Below, piece by piece: positions 10,058 through 19,500 of a stretch of DNA of 64,000 nucleotides. How positions within the stretch are numbered: position 1 is the first letter of the stretch; the number at the start of each line of letters is the position of its first letter. Both the position numbers and the translations under genes were made by a program. A model generated the notes under the pieces. The model saw only the letters and a list, made by a program, of their open reading frames with translations, ran no database searches and was not told the DNA's origin. Location of the stretch: positions 276,374 to 340,373 of the forward strand of contig NZ_RXIZ01000007.1 of assembly GCF_003987855.1 (NCBI RefSeq). The letters run 5' to 3'. This DNA comes from Hyphomicrobium sp. (GTDB lineage: Bacteria; Pseudomonadota; Alphaproteobacteria; Rhizobiales; Hyphomicrobiaceae).

Positions 10058-10172
10058 TCTCGCGTCCGAGGCGGCGGGCAGGTCATGGGCGGGAAGTTAC
10101 TACGAGCCATTTCACCTGCAGGGGACACCAATCGCAGCCTTGTCGCAACCCTACTTCGCGATGTAGGCGTGC

Positions 10173-12896
10173 CTAGCCGCTTACCCCATTTTTGGGGTTT
10201 TTCTTCCAGAGTTCGCCCGCGACGACCGCGTCGTTGACCGCCCTGTCGGTTGGAACGAGACGCCAGTTCGAAATCATCGCCTCAGTCTCGGCAATGTCCT
10301 GCGCGGAGAGCTTGCCACGCAGGATGTCACGACGCCGGATAGCATCCGCGTCCCCCCCGCGCGCCGCAAGCGACAGCCACATGAACGCCTGCTTCACGTC
10401 ACGATCGACGCCAAGACCGTTCTCATAGAGGATCGCGAGATTGAACTGGCTGTCCGGAAGACCGCGCTTGGCAGCCTCGCTGAACCAATGCGCTGCCGAA
10501 GCGTAGTCCGGCGAGCGATCCGTCTGGTTGGCGCTCAGCACCGCCAAGTTGTGCATCGACTTGATGTTGCCCTGAGCTGCTGCGCGCTCATAGAGCGCTG
10601 CCGCCTGCTCGCGGTCCGGCTTCAAGCCAAGACCACGCTCGTACAATGTCGCGAGCCGGTACTGCGCTTGCGCGAAGCCCTGATCTGCCGATCGCTGATA
10701 CCATTTGGCGGCGTCCTTGAAGCTCTGCTTCACGCCATGACCTTCGGCAAAGCGCGCGCCGACTTCGAACTGCGCTGAGGCATCGCCGTTTGCGGCTGCC
10801 AGTCGAAGCGACAGCGGCCCGACCGTCGCAGCCGGCATGTCGAGAGGCGCGGAACGGCTGAGACCCGCTTCGGGCTGCTCTCCAGCGCCTTCCTGTTGCT
10901 TTGGCGCCGTGCCTTCCGTCTCAGCTTCGGATGGGACCATCGAAGCCGGAAGCGAAGCCGTCTCCTGCGGGCGTCCCGCGGCGCTACCCAGCTGGCCGGA
11001 CATCGCGGCCATCGCCTGATGCCGCCGCGCTTGCTCGAGTTCGGCCTGCGTCACGGGTTGATCGAGATCGACCGCCACTCCGGTCATCGGCAATGCCGTC
11101 CTTGGCTCCGGTGCAGCATCGTCGTTGGCCGCCGTCTTTTCGCCGTCCGTGGTTCTTACCGGCGCAATGTCGCCGCGCGGGCCACCCGCATCGGGAGCTG
11201 CAGTTTTCCCGTCACCGCCTGGAGAATCCGGCGGCGACGATCTCACAGCATCCGACGCGCCGCCCAAGGAACCTTTGCTGCTCGACACCGAACCCGGCGT
11301 CATGAGCAGTTCGGCGCTGCGCTTGCCGCCAAAACCAAAGGTGTACCAAAGCGCGGCGAGCGCCAGGAGCACGAGAGCTGCAACGATCATCAGGCGCGGT
11401 GACGGCGCCGAGGGGCCGAAAGAGTTTTTCGACGTTCCCGATGCCGGACGGATGGGCCGGCTGGGGACCGGTGGCGCGGTCGATGGTCCGGAGATGAACT
11501 CATCGCCTTCCTTGGCGAGACGCGCCTTGGCCCGGCGAATGTCGGCAACGTAGTCCTGCCGCATCTTCTCGCTGCGCTGCGTCAAGTCTTGCGCCAGCGT
11601 ATCTGACCCGAAAGAAGTCGAAATCGGTGGCGGCGAGACTGGATTGCCGGGCGAAGAGTAGTTCGTGTTGCCAAAATCATGCGCGAACGGCGGAGGGTTC
11701 GCCGCCCCGCCGTAAGACTGTTCACTGGGATACATCGACCTTGGCGCGTCGCCGAAGCCCGCGTGTCCCATGTCCAAATCCGACATGAGCGGCGACGGCG
11801 AAAGATCAACCGCATCGATGCGATCGAGAAGGCGAACCATCGCCTGCTGCATGGTGTCGAGGATTGCCGCGGTGTGTTCTCCACCTTGGCGGTGCTCCAT
11901 CATCAACTGCTCAATGAGCGGACGGAGTTCGTCCGCGGCAGCGCTCCTGTCGTCCCCACGTTGGCGCGAGAACCGCTGCGCCGTTTCGTCGGCGACGGCG
12001 CGCGCGATCGCATCGATGTCTGGCGAATTTGTATTCTGGACCGATGCCGCCTGCATGTCCGCTAGTGTTTTTGAAACGGTCGCAAGCTGCGCCTCCAGCG
12101 TGTTGAGGCGATCGAGCTGGTCATTCGTCTTTTCGAGATGATGTACCACCGCTTCCATATGCGCCTCGATCTGGCGCACGGCGGCAAGATCGTCGTGGGT
12201 CGCGACGCCCGCAAAAACTTTCGTGAACTGCCGCTCGAACTGGTCGATGCGCTGACCGAGCACCGAAATCTCGGTTTCGGGTCTGACGTGCGCGAGGGAA
12301 TGCTCGATGCCTCGTGCGATCTCGGCGAACCGGCTTTCCAGCCACGCTTCATCGATCGCCGGAGTGCTTTCGCCGTCGTTGCCCGGCGCGGGGCGGTAGA
12401 CACCTGCGAGGGCATCGGCCGATTGCCGGTCCCACGGCTCGTAGAGGTCCTCGGCGGCGGCCGAACCGTGCGAATGCACGCGAGGTCCGCGCGCGACCGG
12501 ATCGCTGCCGTAGGCTTGCGGCGCGGCTGCGTCACCAAAATCATCGTTGCTGGCGTCCGCCAACCGATGCGCGAGCGCTCCGATCCCCGCTTCGATCTGA
12601 GCAAACGCGGGAGCGAATTGGGAAGGCACGCGCGGACGCATGAAATCGGCTTCGCGGCTGATCCCGGAAATTCGATCCTGCATCTCATTGAGTGCGGCCG
12701 TGTGGCGGCGGTCGGCGTCCTCGAGCTGCGCCGCAATCGTGTCGAGCATGGATTTGAGTTCGTCACGCCCGTCGCCGGCCGAGGGTTGTTGACCCTCACC
12801 GCGATAGTCGGCGCTCATTCCAGAATTCGACATCTTCCCCTCGAGACGGCGACTTGCTGAGGGTCCGGAGGAACGCACGTTGGGCGGCCGGGACAT
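10173..12896 (-). CDS. Large Sel1-repeat membrane protein, PodJ-like
   Basis: 907 residues. The N-terminal ~480 residues are cytoplasmic, acidic and partly helical/coiled-coil. A single transmembrane segment lies near residues 500-520 (LMIVAALVLLALAALW). A disordered Pro/Ser/Ala-rich stretch follows, then about four Sel1-like repeats between roughly residues 690 and 860 (pattern A-x-x-L-A-x-L-Y-E-x-G). This layout is that of polar organisers such as Caulobacter PodJ, though the C-terminal peptidoglycan-binding domain seen in some homologues is not evident. A role in polarity or envelope assembly is inference. The first ATG was taken; another lies 21 codons in. Confidence 0.8.
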   Translation of the reverse strand: MSRPPNVRSSGPSASRRLEGKMSNSGMSADYRGEGQQPSAGDGRDELKSMLDTIAAQLEDADRRHTAALNEMQDRISGISREADFMRPRVPSQFAPAFAQIEAGIGALAHRLADASNDDFGDAAAPQAYGSDPVARGPRVHSHGSAAAEDLYEPWDRQSADALAGVYRPAPGNDGESTPAIDEAWLESRFAEIARGIEHSLAHVRPETEISVLGQRIDQFERQFTKVFAGVATHDDLAAVRQIEAHMEAVVHHLEKTNDQLDRLNTLEAQLATVSKTLADMQAASVQNTNSPDIDAIARAVADETAQRFSRQRGDDRSAAADELRPLIEQLMMEHRQGGEHTAAILDTMQQAMVRLLDRIDAVDLSPSPLMSDLDMGHAGFGDAPRSMYPSEQSYGGAANPPPFAHDFGNTNYSSPGNPVSPPPISTSFGSDTLAQDLTQRSEKMRQDYVADIRRAKARLAKEGDEFISGPSTAPPVPSRPIRPASGTSKNSFGPSAPSPRLMIVAALVLLALAALWYTFGFGGKRSAELLMTPGSVSSSKGSLGGASDAVRSSPPDSPGGDGKTAAPDAGGPRGDIAPVRTTDGEKTAANDDAAPEPRTALPMTGVAVDLDQPVTQAELEQARRHQAMAAMSGQLGSAAGRPQETASLPASMVPSEAETEGTAPKQQEGAGEQPEAGLSRSAPLDMPAATVGPLSLRLAAANGDASAQFEVGARFAEGHGVKQSFKDAAKWYQRSADQGFAQAQYRLATLYERGLGLKPDREQAAALYERAAAQGNIKSMHNLAVLSANQTDRSPDYASAAHWFSEAAKRGLPDSQFNLAILYENGLGVDRDVKQAFMWLSLAARGGDADAIRRRDILRGKLSAQDIAETEAMISNWRLVPTDRAVNDAVVAGELWKKNPKNGVSG

Positions 12897-13180
12897 CGCA
12901 AGGGGTCCGTACCGCGCAAGGCAATGCGATCATGGCGGACGCGGCACAAATCAGCTCAAGAGGAACAATCGGGGCGGGCGAGTAAACGGCGGGTTAAAAC
13001 ACGTGCCAAATTCTTAAAAATTTCGCTTTCTCAGTGTCTTATTCGAATTAAACTCCGCTTTCTTGCTTCGCCCCGGGTAACGATCGCAACGGCATGATTC
13101 GATTTCGCTGCCGCATCGGCACCCCTGCCACACTTCACCGCTAAGGCCTGGCGTACCGCGCCATCCCTGGAGGACATCCA

Positions 13181-13729
13181 ATGCGCCCCACTGCCAAGCG
13201 ATCCGCATTCTTCGGTCTCCTCAGCCTTCCTGTGCTGGCCACGGTTGCGGTTGCAGATCCCGCGAACGACGGCGGCCGTTTTACGATGTCTCCGGTCGAA
13301 GGCGGTTTCCTTCGCCTCGATAAGCAGACGGGCGCAGTCGCGATGTGCGCGAAATCCGCGAGCCAGTGGGCCTGCAAGCCCGTCGATGACCAGACGGCAG
13401 ACGGCTCGCTCAGGCGGTCCGGTATCGAGGTGGAAAACCGCGCGCTAAGGGACCGCGTGAAAGAGTTGGAAGATCAGCTCGCATCGCGACCGCCCGGACC
13501 GCCGCACCTCGACGGACCACCGGGCGATGGTCCGGCAGGCTCTCAGCTTCCGTCGGAGGAAGAAGTCGACCAGGCGCTGGATTACATGTCGCGCGTCTAC
13601 AAGAAAATTCGCGATCACATCCGCGAACTGGACAAACCCATTCCGCCGAACGAACCGCCTGTGCCGCCGCCGGGAGCGCAACCAGGACCGCCGCCGCCAC
13701 CACCACCCGCACCAAAGGGTTCGCTTTAG
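13181..13729 (+). CDS. Secreted hypothetical protein with coiled coil and proline-rich tail
   Basis: 182 residues. A signal peptide runs to about residue 25 (LPVLATVAVADP). A short domain follows with FLRLDKQTGAVAMC and a later cysteine in QWACKP, possibly a disulfide pair. A heptad-like helix (IEVENRALRDRVKELEDQL) and a Pro/Gly-rich C-terminus end it. The family is common in Rhizobiales but I know no function. A purine-rich GGAGGACATCC stretch just before the ATG serves as ribosome-binding site. The end overlaps the convergent pip gene by four bases. Confidence 0.75.
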   Translation: MRPTAKRSAFFGLLSLPVLATVAVADPANDGGRFTMSPVEGGFLRLDKQTGAVAMCAKSASQWACKPVDDQTADGSLRRSGIEVENRALRDRVKELEDQLASRPPGPPHLDGPPGDGPAGSQLPSEEEVDQALDYMSRVYKKIRDHIRELDKPIPPNEPPVPPPGAQPGPPPPPPPAPKGSL

Positions 13730-14685
13730 GCGCTCGCGAACTTTCGCGTTGCGCGGATGAGCTCGTGCACGATGCCGGGCTCGGTCATCGCATGGCCGGC
13801 GTCGGCGACAATACGCAGGTCCGCCGGCCAGACCTTGCTCAGCATCACGGCGTTCTTTACCGGCGTCACGACGTCGTAGCGGCCGTGAACGATGACGCCA
13901 GGAATATCTTTCAACCGTTGCGCCTCGAGAAGAAGCTCGCCATCGCGGCGGAAAAAGCCGCCATTGACGAAATAGTGGCTTTCGATCCGCGCGAACGCCA
14001 GGGCGTACGTGTCGGCACCAAAGCGCGCGACCCGATCCGCCTCGGGAAGCAGTGAGAGCGTCGTGCCCTCCCAGATGCTCCAAGCCCGAGCTGCATTGAG
14101 CCGCAGACTGAGATCGCTCGCTGTGAGACGCCGATAGTAGGCGCCGATCATGTCGTCGCGCTCGGCCGGCGGAATGATGCGCTGGAACTCGGCGAATGCT
14201 TCCGGAAACAACCAGCTGCAGCCCTCCTGGTAGAACCAGCGAAGCTCGGCCTGCGTTAGCAGGAAAATGCCCCGCAGCACCATTGCGCTGACGCGTTCGG
14301 GGAAAGCTTCGGCGTAAGCGAGCGCCAACGTCGATCCCCATGAGCCTCCGAAAACCTGCCAGCGGTTGATGCCCAGCTCGGTACGGATGCGCTCGATGTC
14401 GGCAACGAGGTCGTGCGTCGTATTGTTCTCAAGCGACGCGTTCGGAGTTGACCGGCCGCAACCGCGCTGATCGAACAGAACGATGCGGTAGCGCTCGGGA
14501 TCATGAAATCGGCGCATGGTCGGATTGCAGCCGCCCCCAGGCCCACCATGCAGAATGACGACCGGCGCTCCGTTCGGATTTCCGCACTCCTCGACGTAGA
14601 GCGTGTGTCCGCCGCCCACGGGAAGCCGGTACTCGCGGAACGGCGTAAGGGGCGGATAAAGATCGAGGCGATCACGGATGGTCAT
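13726..14685 (-). CDS. pip: Prolyl aminopeptidase
   Basis: 319 residues. It releases N-terminal proline from peptides. Alpha/beta-hydrolase features of peptidase family S33 are present: oxyanion region HGGPGGGCN, nucleophile serine in GGSWGSTLALAYAE, acid in HGRYDVVTP, and histidine in DAGHAMTEPG. No signal peptide, so cytoplasmic. Length is normal for the family. Confidence 0.93.
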   Translation of the reverse strand: MTIRDRLDLYPPLTPFREYRLPVGGGHTLYVEECGNPNGAPVVILHGGPGGGCNPTMRRFHDPERYRIVLFDQRGCGRSTPNASLENNTTHDLVADIERIRTELGINRWQVFGGSWGSTLALAYAEAFPERVSAMVLRGIFLLTQAELRWFYQEGCSWLFPEAFAEFQRIIPPAERDDMIGAYYRRLTASDLSLRLNAARAWSIWEGTTLSLLPEADRVARFGADTYALAFARIESHYFVNGGFFRRDGELLLEAQRLKDIPGVIVHGRYDVVTPVKNAVMLSKVWPADLRIVADAGHAMTEPGIVHELIRATRKFASA

Positions 14686-14745
14686 GGGAGTGCTCTTTAT
14701 AGCGCCCCGGCCAAACGAGCAATCACGGCACGAAGTAACACCGGT

Positions 14746-16590
14746 CTATTGGCCCGAGTTGCGGGCCTGCTTCCTGAGCTGCAGCCGCTGCATCTCGCGG
14801 TCATAAATGATCTCGCCTCCCGGAACCCGGATATCTCGGATCACCTCAAGGCCGCGTCGACTGGCTTCAGGCCGCATCAGGCTGGTCATGATCGCAAGCG
14901 CAAGCGACAGCGGCAGCCCCAGAATGCCCGCGATCGGACTGGGCGTCGACAGCGTTCCCATCTCGCCCATGAGAATGGCGAACGAGGCCGCGACGAAGCC
15001 GGACAGCACGCCGACGGTCGCGCCCCCGACGGTCAGCCTCTTCCACCATATCGAGAGCACCATAATGGGGAAAAGACTCGCGCCGGTGATCGACAATGCC
15101 CAAAGGACGAGCCGCAACGGATCCGATGGCGCGACGATCGACAACACCGCTCCAGCGAACGCAACGACGATGATGAAGCCCCGCACGACCCAGATCCGAC
15201 TCTGTCCCGACGGCGGTTCCCAGGACATGCCCTGCACCACATCCTCGCCGAGGACCGCCGCTAGGGAAACCGTCGTTGCACTCGCGGTGACGAGCGCGGC
15301 CGCAACAGCTCCTGCCATGAGCAGATAGGAAAACGCCGACGGCAATCCGATCGCCAGTGGCAACGCGAAGAGCACACCGTCGCGATCGAACTTCAAGCCG
15401 GCAAAGCCAAGGTTCGTCGCGGCCGGATCAAAGGAAACGATGTTGGCCGACGCCGCGCGCGCCAGCCACTGCGGCAAGGGTCCGAGCCGCTCGCTCATGA
15501 CGGCATCAAGCGTGAAGTCACGCATGAACACGGCAACGGACGATATCGTGAGCAGAGCCAGACCCGAAAACACCGTGGCCCAACCGAGCGATTTGCGTGC
15601 TTCATATACGCCCGGCGTCGCCGCCACGCGCGGGAGCAGCCATGGCGATGCGCAGATCCCGGTGGCGATCGCGAACGTCCCGATGATGAAGGCCAGCGGC
15701 CCGATGGCGCCGAACGGTTGGGTATAGGGCTTCGTCAATACGGCGAACCCCTCGCCCGGTAACTGGAACGCCATCGGCCAGACATTGACGAGCTGTAGTC
15801 CCTCGTTGACCTCGTTGCGGACGAGACCTCGAACCATTGGGCCATTGGCGAGCTGCGGCACCGGCAGGCTCGTGACCATGACGCTCACCGTCGTCGCGAC
15901 GGCCAGCAGCGCCATGAACAGTGCGATCGATTGCGCGACGCCCGACCAAGTGAACGAGCGCTTGCCACCGGCTGCCGTCGACACCGCGATGGTCAGCGCT
16001 AGGAGGAGAATGAGGTTGTCGGCGCTGCCGCCGACGAGGCGCTGCGCGACAGCCCCTCCAATGCGAAGCTCGGCGGACAGGACGAGCAGCATCGGCACGG
16101 CTGCAACTGCGGCCGTCACCACGCGAAGACCCTGGCTTTCAAAACGCCGGCCAAGGTAGCTTGGCACCGTGAACGCGCCGAACTTGCGGTAGAACGGCGC
16201 CAAGGCGATCGCCATCATGACGAAGCCGGTAAGCGTCCCGATCAGCAGGATCAGCGCGTCGAACCCGGAGAAGAAGAATGCGCCCGTCCCGGCGACGACA
16301 AACGTCCCGCCGAGCGAACAGGCGCCGAGCAAGCCTCCGGTGTAAGCCGCAGGCACGCGCCGTCCGGCCGCGAAGAAGCCTAGGATCTCGTTCGTCCCTA
16401 CGCTCAATCCGATCGCGGCATAGATGATGATGGGGCCTGCGAGAAAGAACACCCGCAGCAGCTCTTCATTGAATTTCAGCTGCTCGAAAATGAGGATGAG
16501 GAGAAAGAGCGCCGTGTAGAGAGCCGCGAAGATGCTGAAATACGTGCCGAGGCGCGGATTGATCATCCTTGCCCGTGCGCCTACCGCCAT
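14746..16590 (-). CDS. Sodium/solute symporter, large subunit (VC_2705/ActP-like)
   Basis: 614 residues, about 13 hydrophobic helices, inner membrane. It belongs to the sodium:solute symporter superfamily, closest by feel to the acetate-permease-like VC_2705 subfamily. The family glycine-rich region GLLGACSLGGTFVVAG is present near residue 85. A small DUF4212 subunit is encoded seven bases upstream, which is the diagnostic context. The substrate is probably a short carboxylate, but this is inferred from relatives. An alternative start lies eight codons in, at MINPRL. Confidence 0.88.
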   Translation of the reverse strand: MAVGARARMINPRLGTYFSIFAALYTALFLLILIFEQLKFNEELLRVFFLAGPIIIYAAIGLSVGTNEILGFFAAGRRVPAAYTGGLLGACSLGGTFVVAGTGAFFFSGFDALILLIGTLTGFVMMAIALAPFYRKFGAFTVPSYLGRRFESQGLRVVTAAVAAVPMLLVLSAELRIGGAVAQRLVGGSADNLILLLALTIAVSTAAGGKRSFTWSGVAQSIALFMALLAVATTVSVMVTSLPVPQLANGPMVRGLVRNEVNEGLQLVNVWPMAFQLPGEGFAVLTKPYTQPFGAIGPLAFIIGTFAIATGICASPWLLPRVAATPGVYEARKSLGWATVFSGLALLTISSVAVFMRDFTLDAVMSERLGPLPQWLARAASANIVSFDPAATNLGFAGLKFDRDGVLFALPLAIGLPSAFSYLLMAGAVAAALVTASATTVSLAAVLGEDVVQGMSWEPPSGQSRIWVVRGFIIVVAFAGAVLSIVAPSDPLRLVLWALSITGASLFPIMVLSIWWKRLTVGGATVGVLSGFVAASFAILMGEMGTLSTPSPIAGILGLPLSLALAIMTSLMRPEASRRGLEVIRDIRVPGGEIIYDREMQRLQLRKQARNSGQ

Positions 16591-16597
16591 GCTCGCC

Positions 16598-16858
16598 TCA
16601 CATATCCTCGTGCGCGCCGTGCCAGTGGTCTATGGCATTCTGACGATTGACGTAACTCGCGACCGTTACCAATGCGATGACGAAGAACCCGTGGGCTGCA
16701 AGGAAATACCCAAGTGGGAAGCCCAGGAACCTATTGGAGTTCAACTGCTCGGCATAGAGCGGCAAAACGATGACAAGGGCCAGGAACGGCACGATGCTGG
16801 CAATGACCTGCCATTTCGTATGACGCCAGTATGGCTTGCGTTCCTTGCGTTCGATCAT
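16598..16858 (-). CDS. DUF4212 small subunit of sodium/solute symporter
   Basis: 86 residues with two transmembrane helices (VIASIVPFLALVIVLPLYA and FPLGYFLAAHGFFVIALVTVA). This is the small membrane partner encoded with VC_2705-type symporters. I chose the ATG giving MIERKERKPYW because family members start there and GGGGTGGGA precedes it; the open frame could extend 44 residues upstream but that stretch looks non-coding. Only seven bases separate it from the large subunit, so the two are one operon. Confidence 0.87.
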   Translation of the reverse strand: MIERKERKPYWRHTKWQVIASIVPFLALVIVLPLYAEQLNSNRFLGFPLGYFLAAHGFFVIALVTVASYVNRQNAIDHWHGAHEDM

Positions 16859-17090
16859 CGTCCCACCCCGTAAATGCTCGGCCAAAACAAAATGCGCCCG
16901 TAGCGGCCTTATTATGCCCGCCGCCCTGGACGTTTGTCCAATGGCAGCCGCGGCCCACCGGAAAGACGGCGTTGTCGGACCCGGTTTCATCCCCTAAAAT
17001 TTTTGCAGCGGGGAATCGGGGCTGAGCTCAACGAGCTTGGGGGCATCCGCGGACAGGCACGCCAACGCATCATTTCGAAAGGCATTCTTC

Positions 17091-17477
17091 ATGGGCATAA
17101 TCGACGACTTCAAGGAATTCGCCGTCCGCGGCAACGTCATCGATCTCGCCGTCGGCGTGATCATGGGCGCGGCGTTTGCTCCGATCGTGTCGTCTCTGGT
17201 CGACAACGTCGTTATGCCGCCGATCGGTTACATGCTGGCCGGTATCGATTTTTCGAGCCTTGCAGTCAACATCCCGACGCCGACCAACCCGGTATCGATC
17301 AAGTACGGCATCTTCCTGAACGCGATTATCAAGTTTCTCATCACGGCTTTTGCCATTTTCCTGCTCGTCAAGGCGGTCAACACGATGAAGCGGCCGAAGG
17401 CGGCTGCTGCCCCGCCCCTCACGCGCTCGGAAGAATATCTGAAGGAAATCCGCGACCTGCTCGCCCAAAAAACTTAA
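17091..17477 (+). CDS. mscL: Large-conductance mechanosensitive channel
   Basis: 128 residues. MscL forms a homopentameric pore that opens under membrane tension to protect against osmotic downshock. The N-terminal amphipathic helix plus first transmembrane helix, DDFKEFAVRGNVIDLAVGV, is the family signature; the second helix is IIKFLITAFAIFLLVKAVN and the C-terminal helical bundle follows. GAAAGG sits eight bases before the chosen ATG. A longer in-frame start would add 18 non-family residues. Confidence 0.95.
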   Translation: MGIIDDFKEFAVRGNVIDLAVGVIMGAAFAPIVSSLVDNVVMPPIGYMLAGIDFSSLAVNIPTPTNPVSIKYGIFLNAIIKFLITAFAIFLLVKAVNTMKRPKAAAAPPLTRSEEYLKEIRDLLAQKT

Positions 17478-17569
17478 AGTCGCGAGAGACCCAAACTTGC
17501 GGCCGAGGCGTCCGTTGGCCGGACGTGCTCGGCCCGAAATCGCCTCGCCGGGCGCACCCAGGAGGCGCG

Positions 17570-17869
17570 TTACTGCTTCCCGGTCATCATCACCTGCTGA
17601 TCGACCCATCCACTAACGCTGAGACTGACGGCAGCGGGCTTTTTCTGATCGAGACTCGAGCGCGTCGCCTCGAGTTCGTCGACGCGCGCGTTGAGATCCG
17701 AGGTCGATGAGCCGTCAGCCGCGCCGGAGGTGGCGGCTTGATCAATCTGCTGGTTCAACTTCGATGAAAGCGAAGACTTTGTCGACGAATCTTCGGCCTT
17801 CGCGGAGCCCGTAAGGATCCAACCAGCCACAACCGCGGCGATCCAAAGTGTTGTAGCGGCGATTCTCAA
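17570..17869 (-). CDS. Small exported hypothetical protein
   Basis: 99 residues starting at TTG, preceded by the strong site GGGGGAGG with five-base spacing, which is why this rare start is accepted. A signal peptide ends around GSAKAED. The mature part is Ser/Lys-rich with a short coiled coil (LNARVDELEATRSSLDQ). No known family is recognised. Signal peptide plus ribosome-binding site support it as a gene; function unknown. Confidence 0.55.
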   Translation of the reverse strand: MRIAATTLWIAAVVAGWILTGSAKAEDSSTKSSLSSKLNQQIDQAATSGAADGSSTSDLNARVDELEATRSSLDQKKPAAVSLSVSGWVDQQVMMTGKQ

Positions 17870-18087
17870 CTGCGCCTCCCCCGAAGCGATGCGGTCGTGT
17901 CATTTGAATATGACAGCACCATACCAGGGACACGCAAAGATGGCGATACGGCGGAAACCTGTCCTGCCATCCAGCCTAGGCTCGAGGCGAACACTTTGCC
18001 CTGCCGGGGGGAGTACAGGGCACTCCCACGCTATGGGCGGACAAGCTTGCGGTCACCCGTGAAAAGTGCCAAATCCATCGACGGCCG

Positions 18088-18161
18088 GCGGGCGTAGTTC
18101 AATGGTAGAACGGCAGCTTCCCAAGCTGCATACGAGGGTTCGATTCCCTTCGCCCGCTCCA
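18088..18161 (+). tRNA. tRNA-Gly (anticodon CCC)
   Basis: A full cloverleaf can be folded: acceptor GCGGGCG/CGCCCGC, D-stem GTTC/GAAC, anticodon stem GCAGC/GCTGC with loop TTCCCAA (anticodon CCC at 18120-18122), T-arm with GGTTCGATTCC, discriminator T and encoded CCA at 18159-18161. It reads GGG glycine codons. Confidence 0.96.
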
Positions 18162-18178
18162 AACGGCGCGTCGCCGAT

Positions 18179-18207
18179 AAAAAAAGGAGAGGACATCGTC
18201 CCCTCCT
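18179..18207 (-). terminator. Rho-independent terminator for the small membrane protein gene
   Basis: On the minus strand a nine-pair stem (GGAGGGGAC with GTCCTCTCC, one A-C mismatch) and a three-base loop are followed by seven T residues. It lies 32 bases after the stop of the gene ending at 18239. Confidence 0.75.
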
Positions 18208-18238
18208 CATAAGTAGCAGTGACCGATCCGATCGAAAT

Positions 18239-18409
18239 CTAAGCGGCTATCTTCTCGCGCATGCTGGCCTTCGCATTCTGCTCCCGAGCCGGGGCCGTTC
18301 GCTGACCGTTCCAGCTCTTCCAGCTCATCGCGTTGTACCCGAGCGCGCACGCGAACACTGCGAAAGCCGCCAGGCAGAGCATCAGATAGTAAGATTCAAT
18401 CGCCGTCAT
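18239..18409 (-). CDS. Small single-helix membrane protein
   Basis: 56 residues. One hydrophobic helix (YYLMLCLAAFAVFACALGYNA) lies near the N-terminus and a basic/polar tail ends in KASMREKIAA. I chose the ATG at 18409 because a perfect Shine-Dalgarno GGAGG lies just upstream; the open frame extends further but without a better start. The gene has its own terminator and a hairpin covering the ribosome-binding site. No family recognised. Confidence 0.7.
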   Translation of the reverse strand: MTAIESYYLMLCLAAFAVFACALGYNAMSWKSWNGQRTAPAREQNAKASMREKIAA

Positions 18410-18436
18410 TGCTGCCTCCTCCCAAGATGAGGAGGC
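18410..18436 (-). promoter_or_regulatory. Hairpin that sequesters the Shine-Dalgarno sequence of the small membrane protein gene
   Basis: In the minus-strand leader, GCCTCCTC (18436-18429) pairs perfectly with GAGGAGGC (18421-18414) around a seven-base loop. The second arm contains the whole Shine-Dalgarno, four bases before the ATG. The fold would block ribosome entry unless it is opened by temperature, a protein or an antisense RNA. The pairing is seen in sequence; the regulatory role is inference. Confidence 0.55.
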
Positions 18437-18539
18437 AAAGCTAAATCCGCTGGCCCCTTGGAAATTGACGCTCGTCAATCTCACCGGAGCAGCCGCCCGC
18501 AATCATCTGCGCCAGATCAGAAACAGCATGCTCGCCCGC

Positions 18540-19472
18540 TCAGACCGCTTTTCCGGCCGGACCCACCTTGCGCGTTTGGTTTGCGTGCTGACTGAGGAAC
18601 CGCACGAAGCTGCGGACAAGCTGACGGTCGCCATCGCTTTTGCGATAAGCCGCAAAATGGCTCGACACGAATTGATAGGTCTGCGGTCTGATCTCGCGCA
18701 TTGCACCTTGCTTCGACCAGCTCTCGCCGATGTGGCGCGGCAGGAAACCGATGAAGGTCCCCGATAGAATCAGCATGACTTGCGCCTCCATCTGCACGAC
18801 GTGTCCGGACGCCCGCGGATGATCGGCGCGATAGAGGTCGTCGAACTGCCGATAGCCGCGCACCGAGAACAGCGCCTTCTCGATGGCATCCTTGGTGATC
18901 GCTGAAGTCGGCGCATCGAACAACGAATGGCCCTTACCGCAGTAGAGCCCGTGCGGCTCCCTATGCAGCGAAACATAGGTGACACCCGGCGCCTTTTGCG
19001 AAAACGGCCCGATCACCACATCGCGGCGGCCGTCGGCTATCGCCTGCTCCAGGTACTGAGGCGTGCCAAGCTCCAGATCGATGAAAACGTTGGCCGCGTT
19101 CTCCATGAAGCGGCCGACGACGTGCTGGAGCCCGAGCGCCGAATTGGTGACGATACCGTCGACGATCCCGATGCGCAGCCGCCCGACGAGCTGGCCGTTG
19201 TACTGGCCGACCCGCTCCTCGAATGAATTGATTTCAGCAAAGAGCTTCTGCGCCGCGATGTATGTCGCTTCGCCGAAGGGGGTGAGGCGAAATCCCCGCC
19301 GCCCGCGAACGCACAGCTGCGCCCCAAGCCTGCGCTCAAGCGCCGCAAGGTGCGTGCTCAGCGTGGGTTGGGAGAGGTTGAGGGCGATCTGCGCATCGGC
19401 AAAGCTCCGCGCCTCCACCAGCGTCATAAACACCCGTAACAGGCGGATATCGATGTTGTCGAGCCGGCGCAT
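18540..19472 (-). CDS. LysR-family regulator of the divergent catabolic operon
   Basis: 310 residues. The N-terminal winged helix-turn-helix (about residues 9-66, with SFADAQIALNLSQPTLSTHLAALERRLG) and a C-terminal periplasmic-binding-like effector domain are typical. It is divergently transcribed from the ABC transporter/creatininase operon 131 bases away, the classic LysR layout, so it probably senses the imported compound or a metabolite and activates that operon. Effector unknown. Confidence 0.92.
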   Translation of the reverse strand: MRRLDNIDIRLLRVFMTLVEARSFADAQIALNLSQPTLSTHLAALERRLGAQLCVRGRRGFRLTPFGEATYIAAQKLFAEINSFEERVGQYNGQLVGRLRIGIVDGIVTNSALGLQHVVGRFMENAANVFIDLELGTPQYLEQAIADGRRDVVIGPFSQKAPGVTYVSLHREPHGLYCGKGHSLFDAPTSAITKDAIEKALFSVRGYRQFDDLYRADHPRASGHVVQMEAQVMLILSGTFIGFLPRHIGESWSKQGAMREIRPQTYQFVSSHFAAYRKSDGDRQLVRSFVRFLSQHANQTRKVGPAGKAV

Positions 19473-19500
19473 CTACGTGCCTCGCACAAAGGAGCATCAG

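Noticed and set aside
16859..16990. 44-residue N-terminal extension of the DUF4212 subunit
   Set aside because: Family members start at the MIERK-type site, which has a good ribosome-binding sequence.
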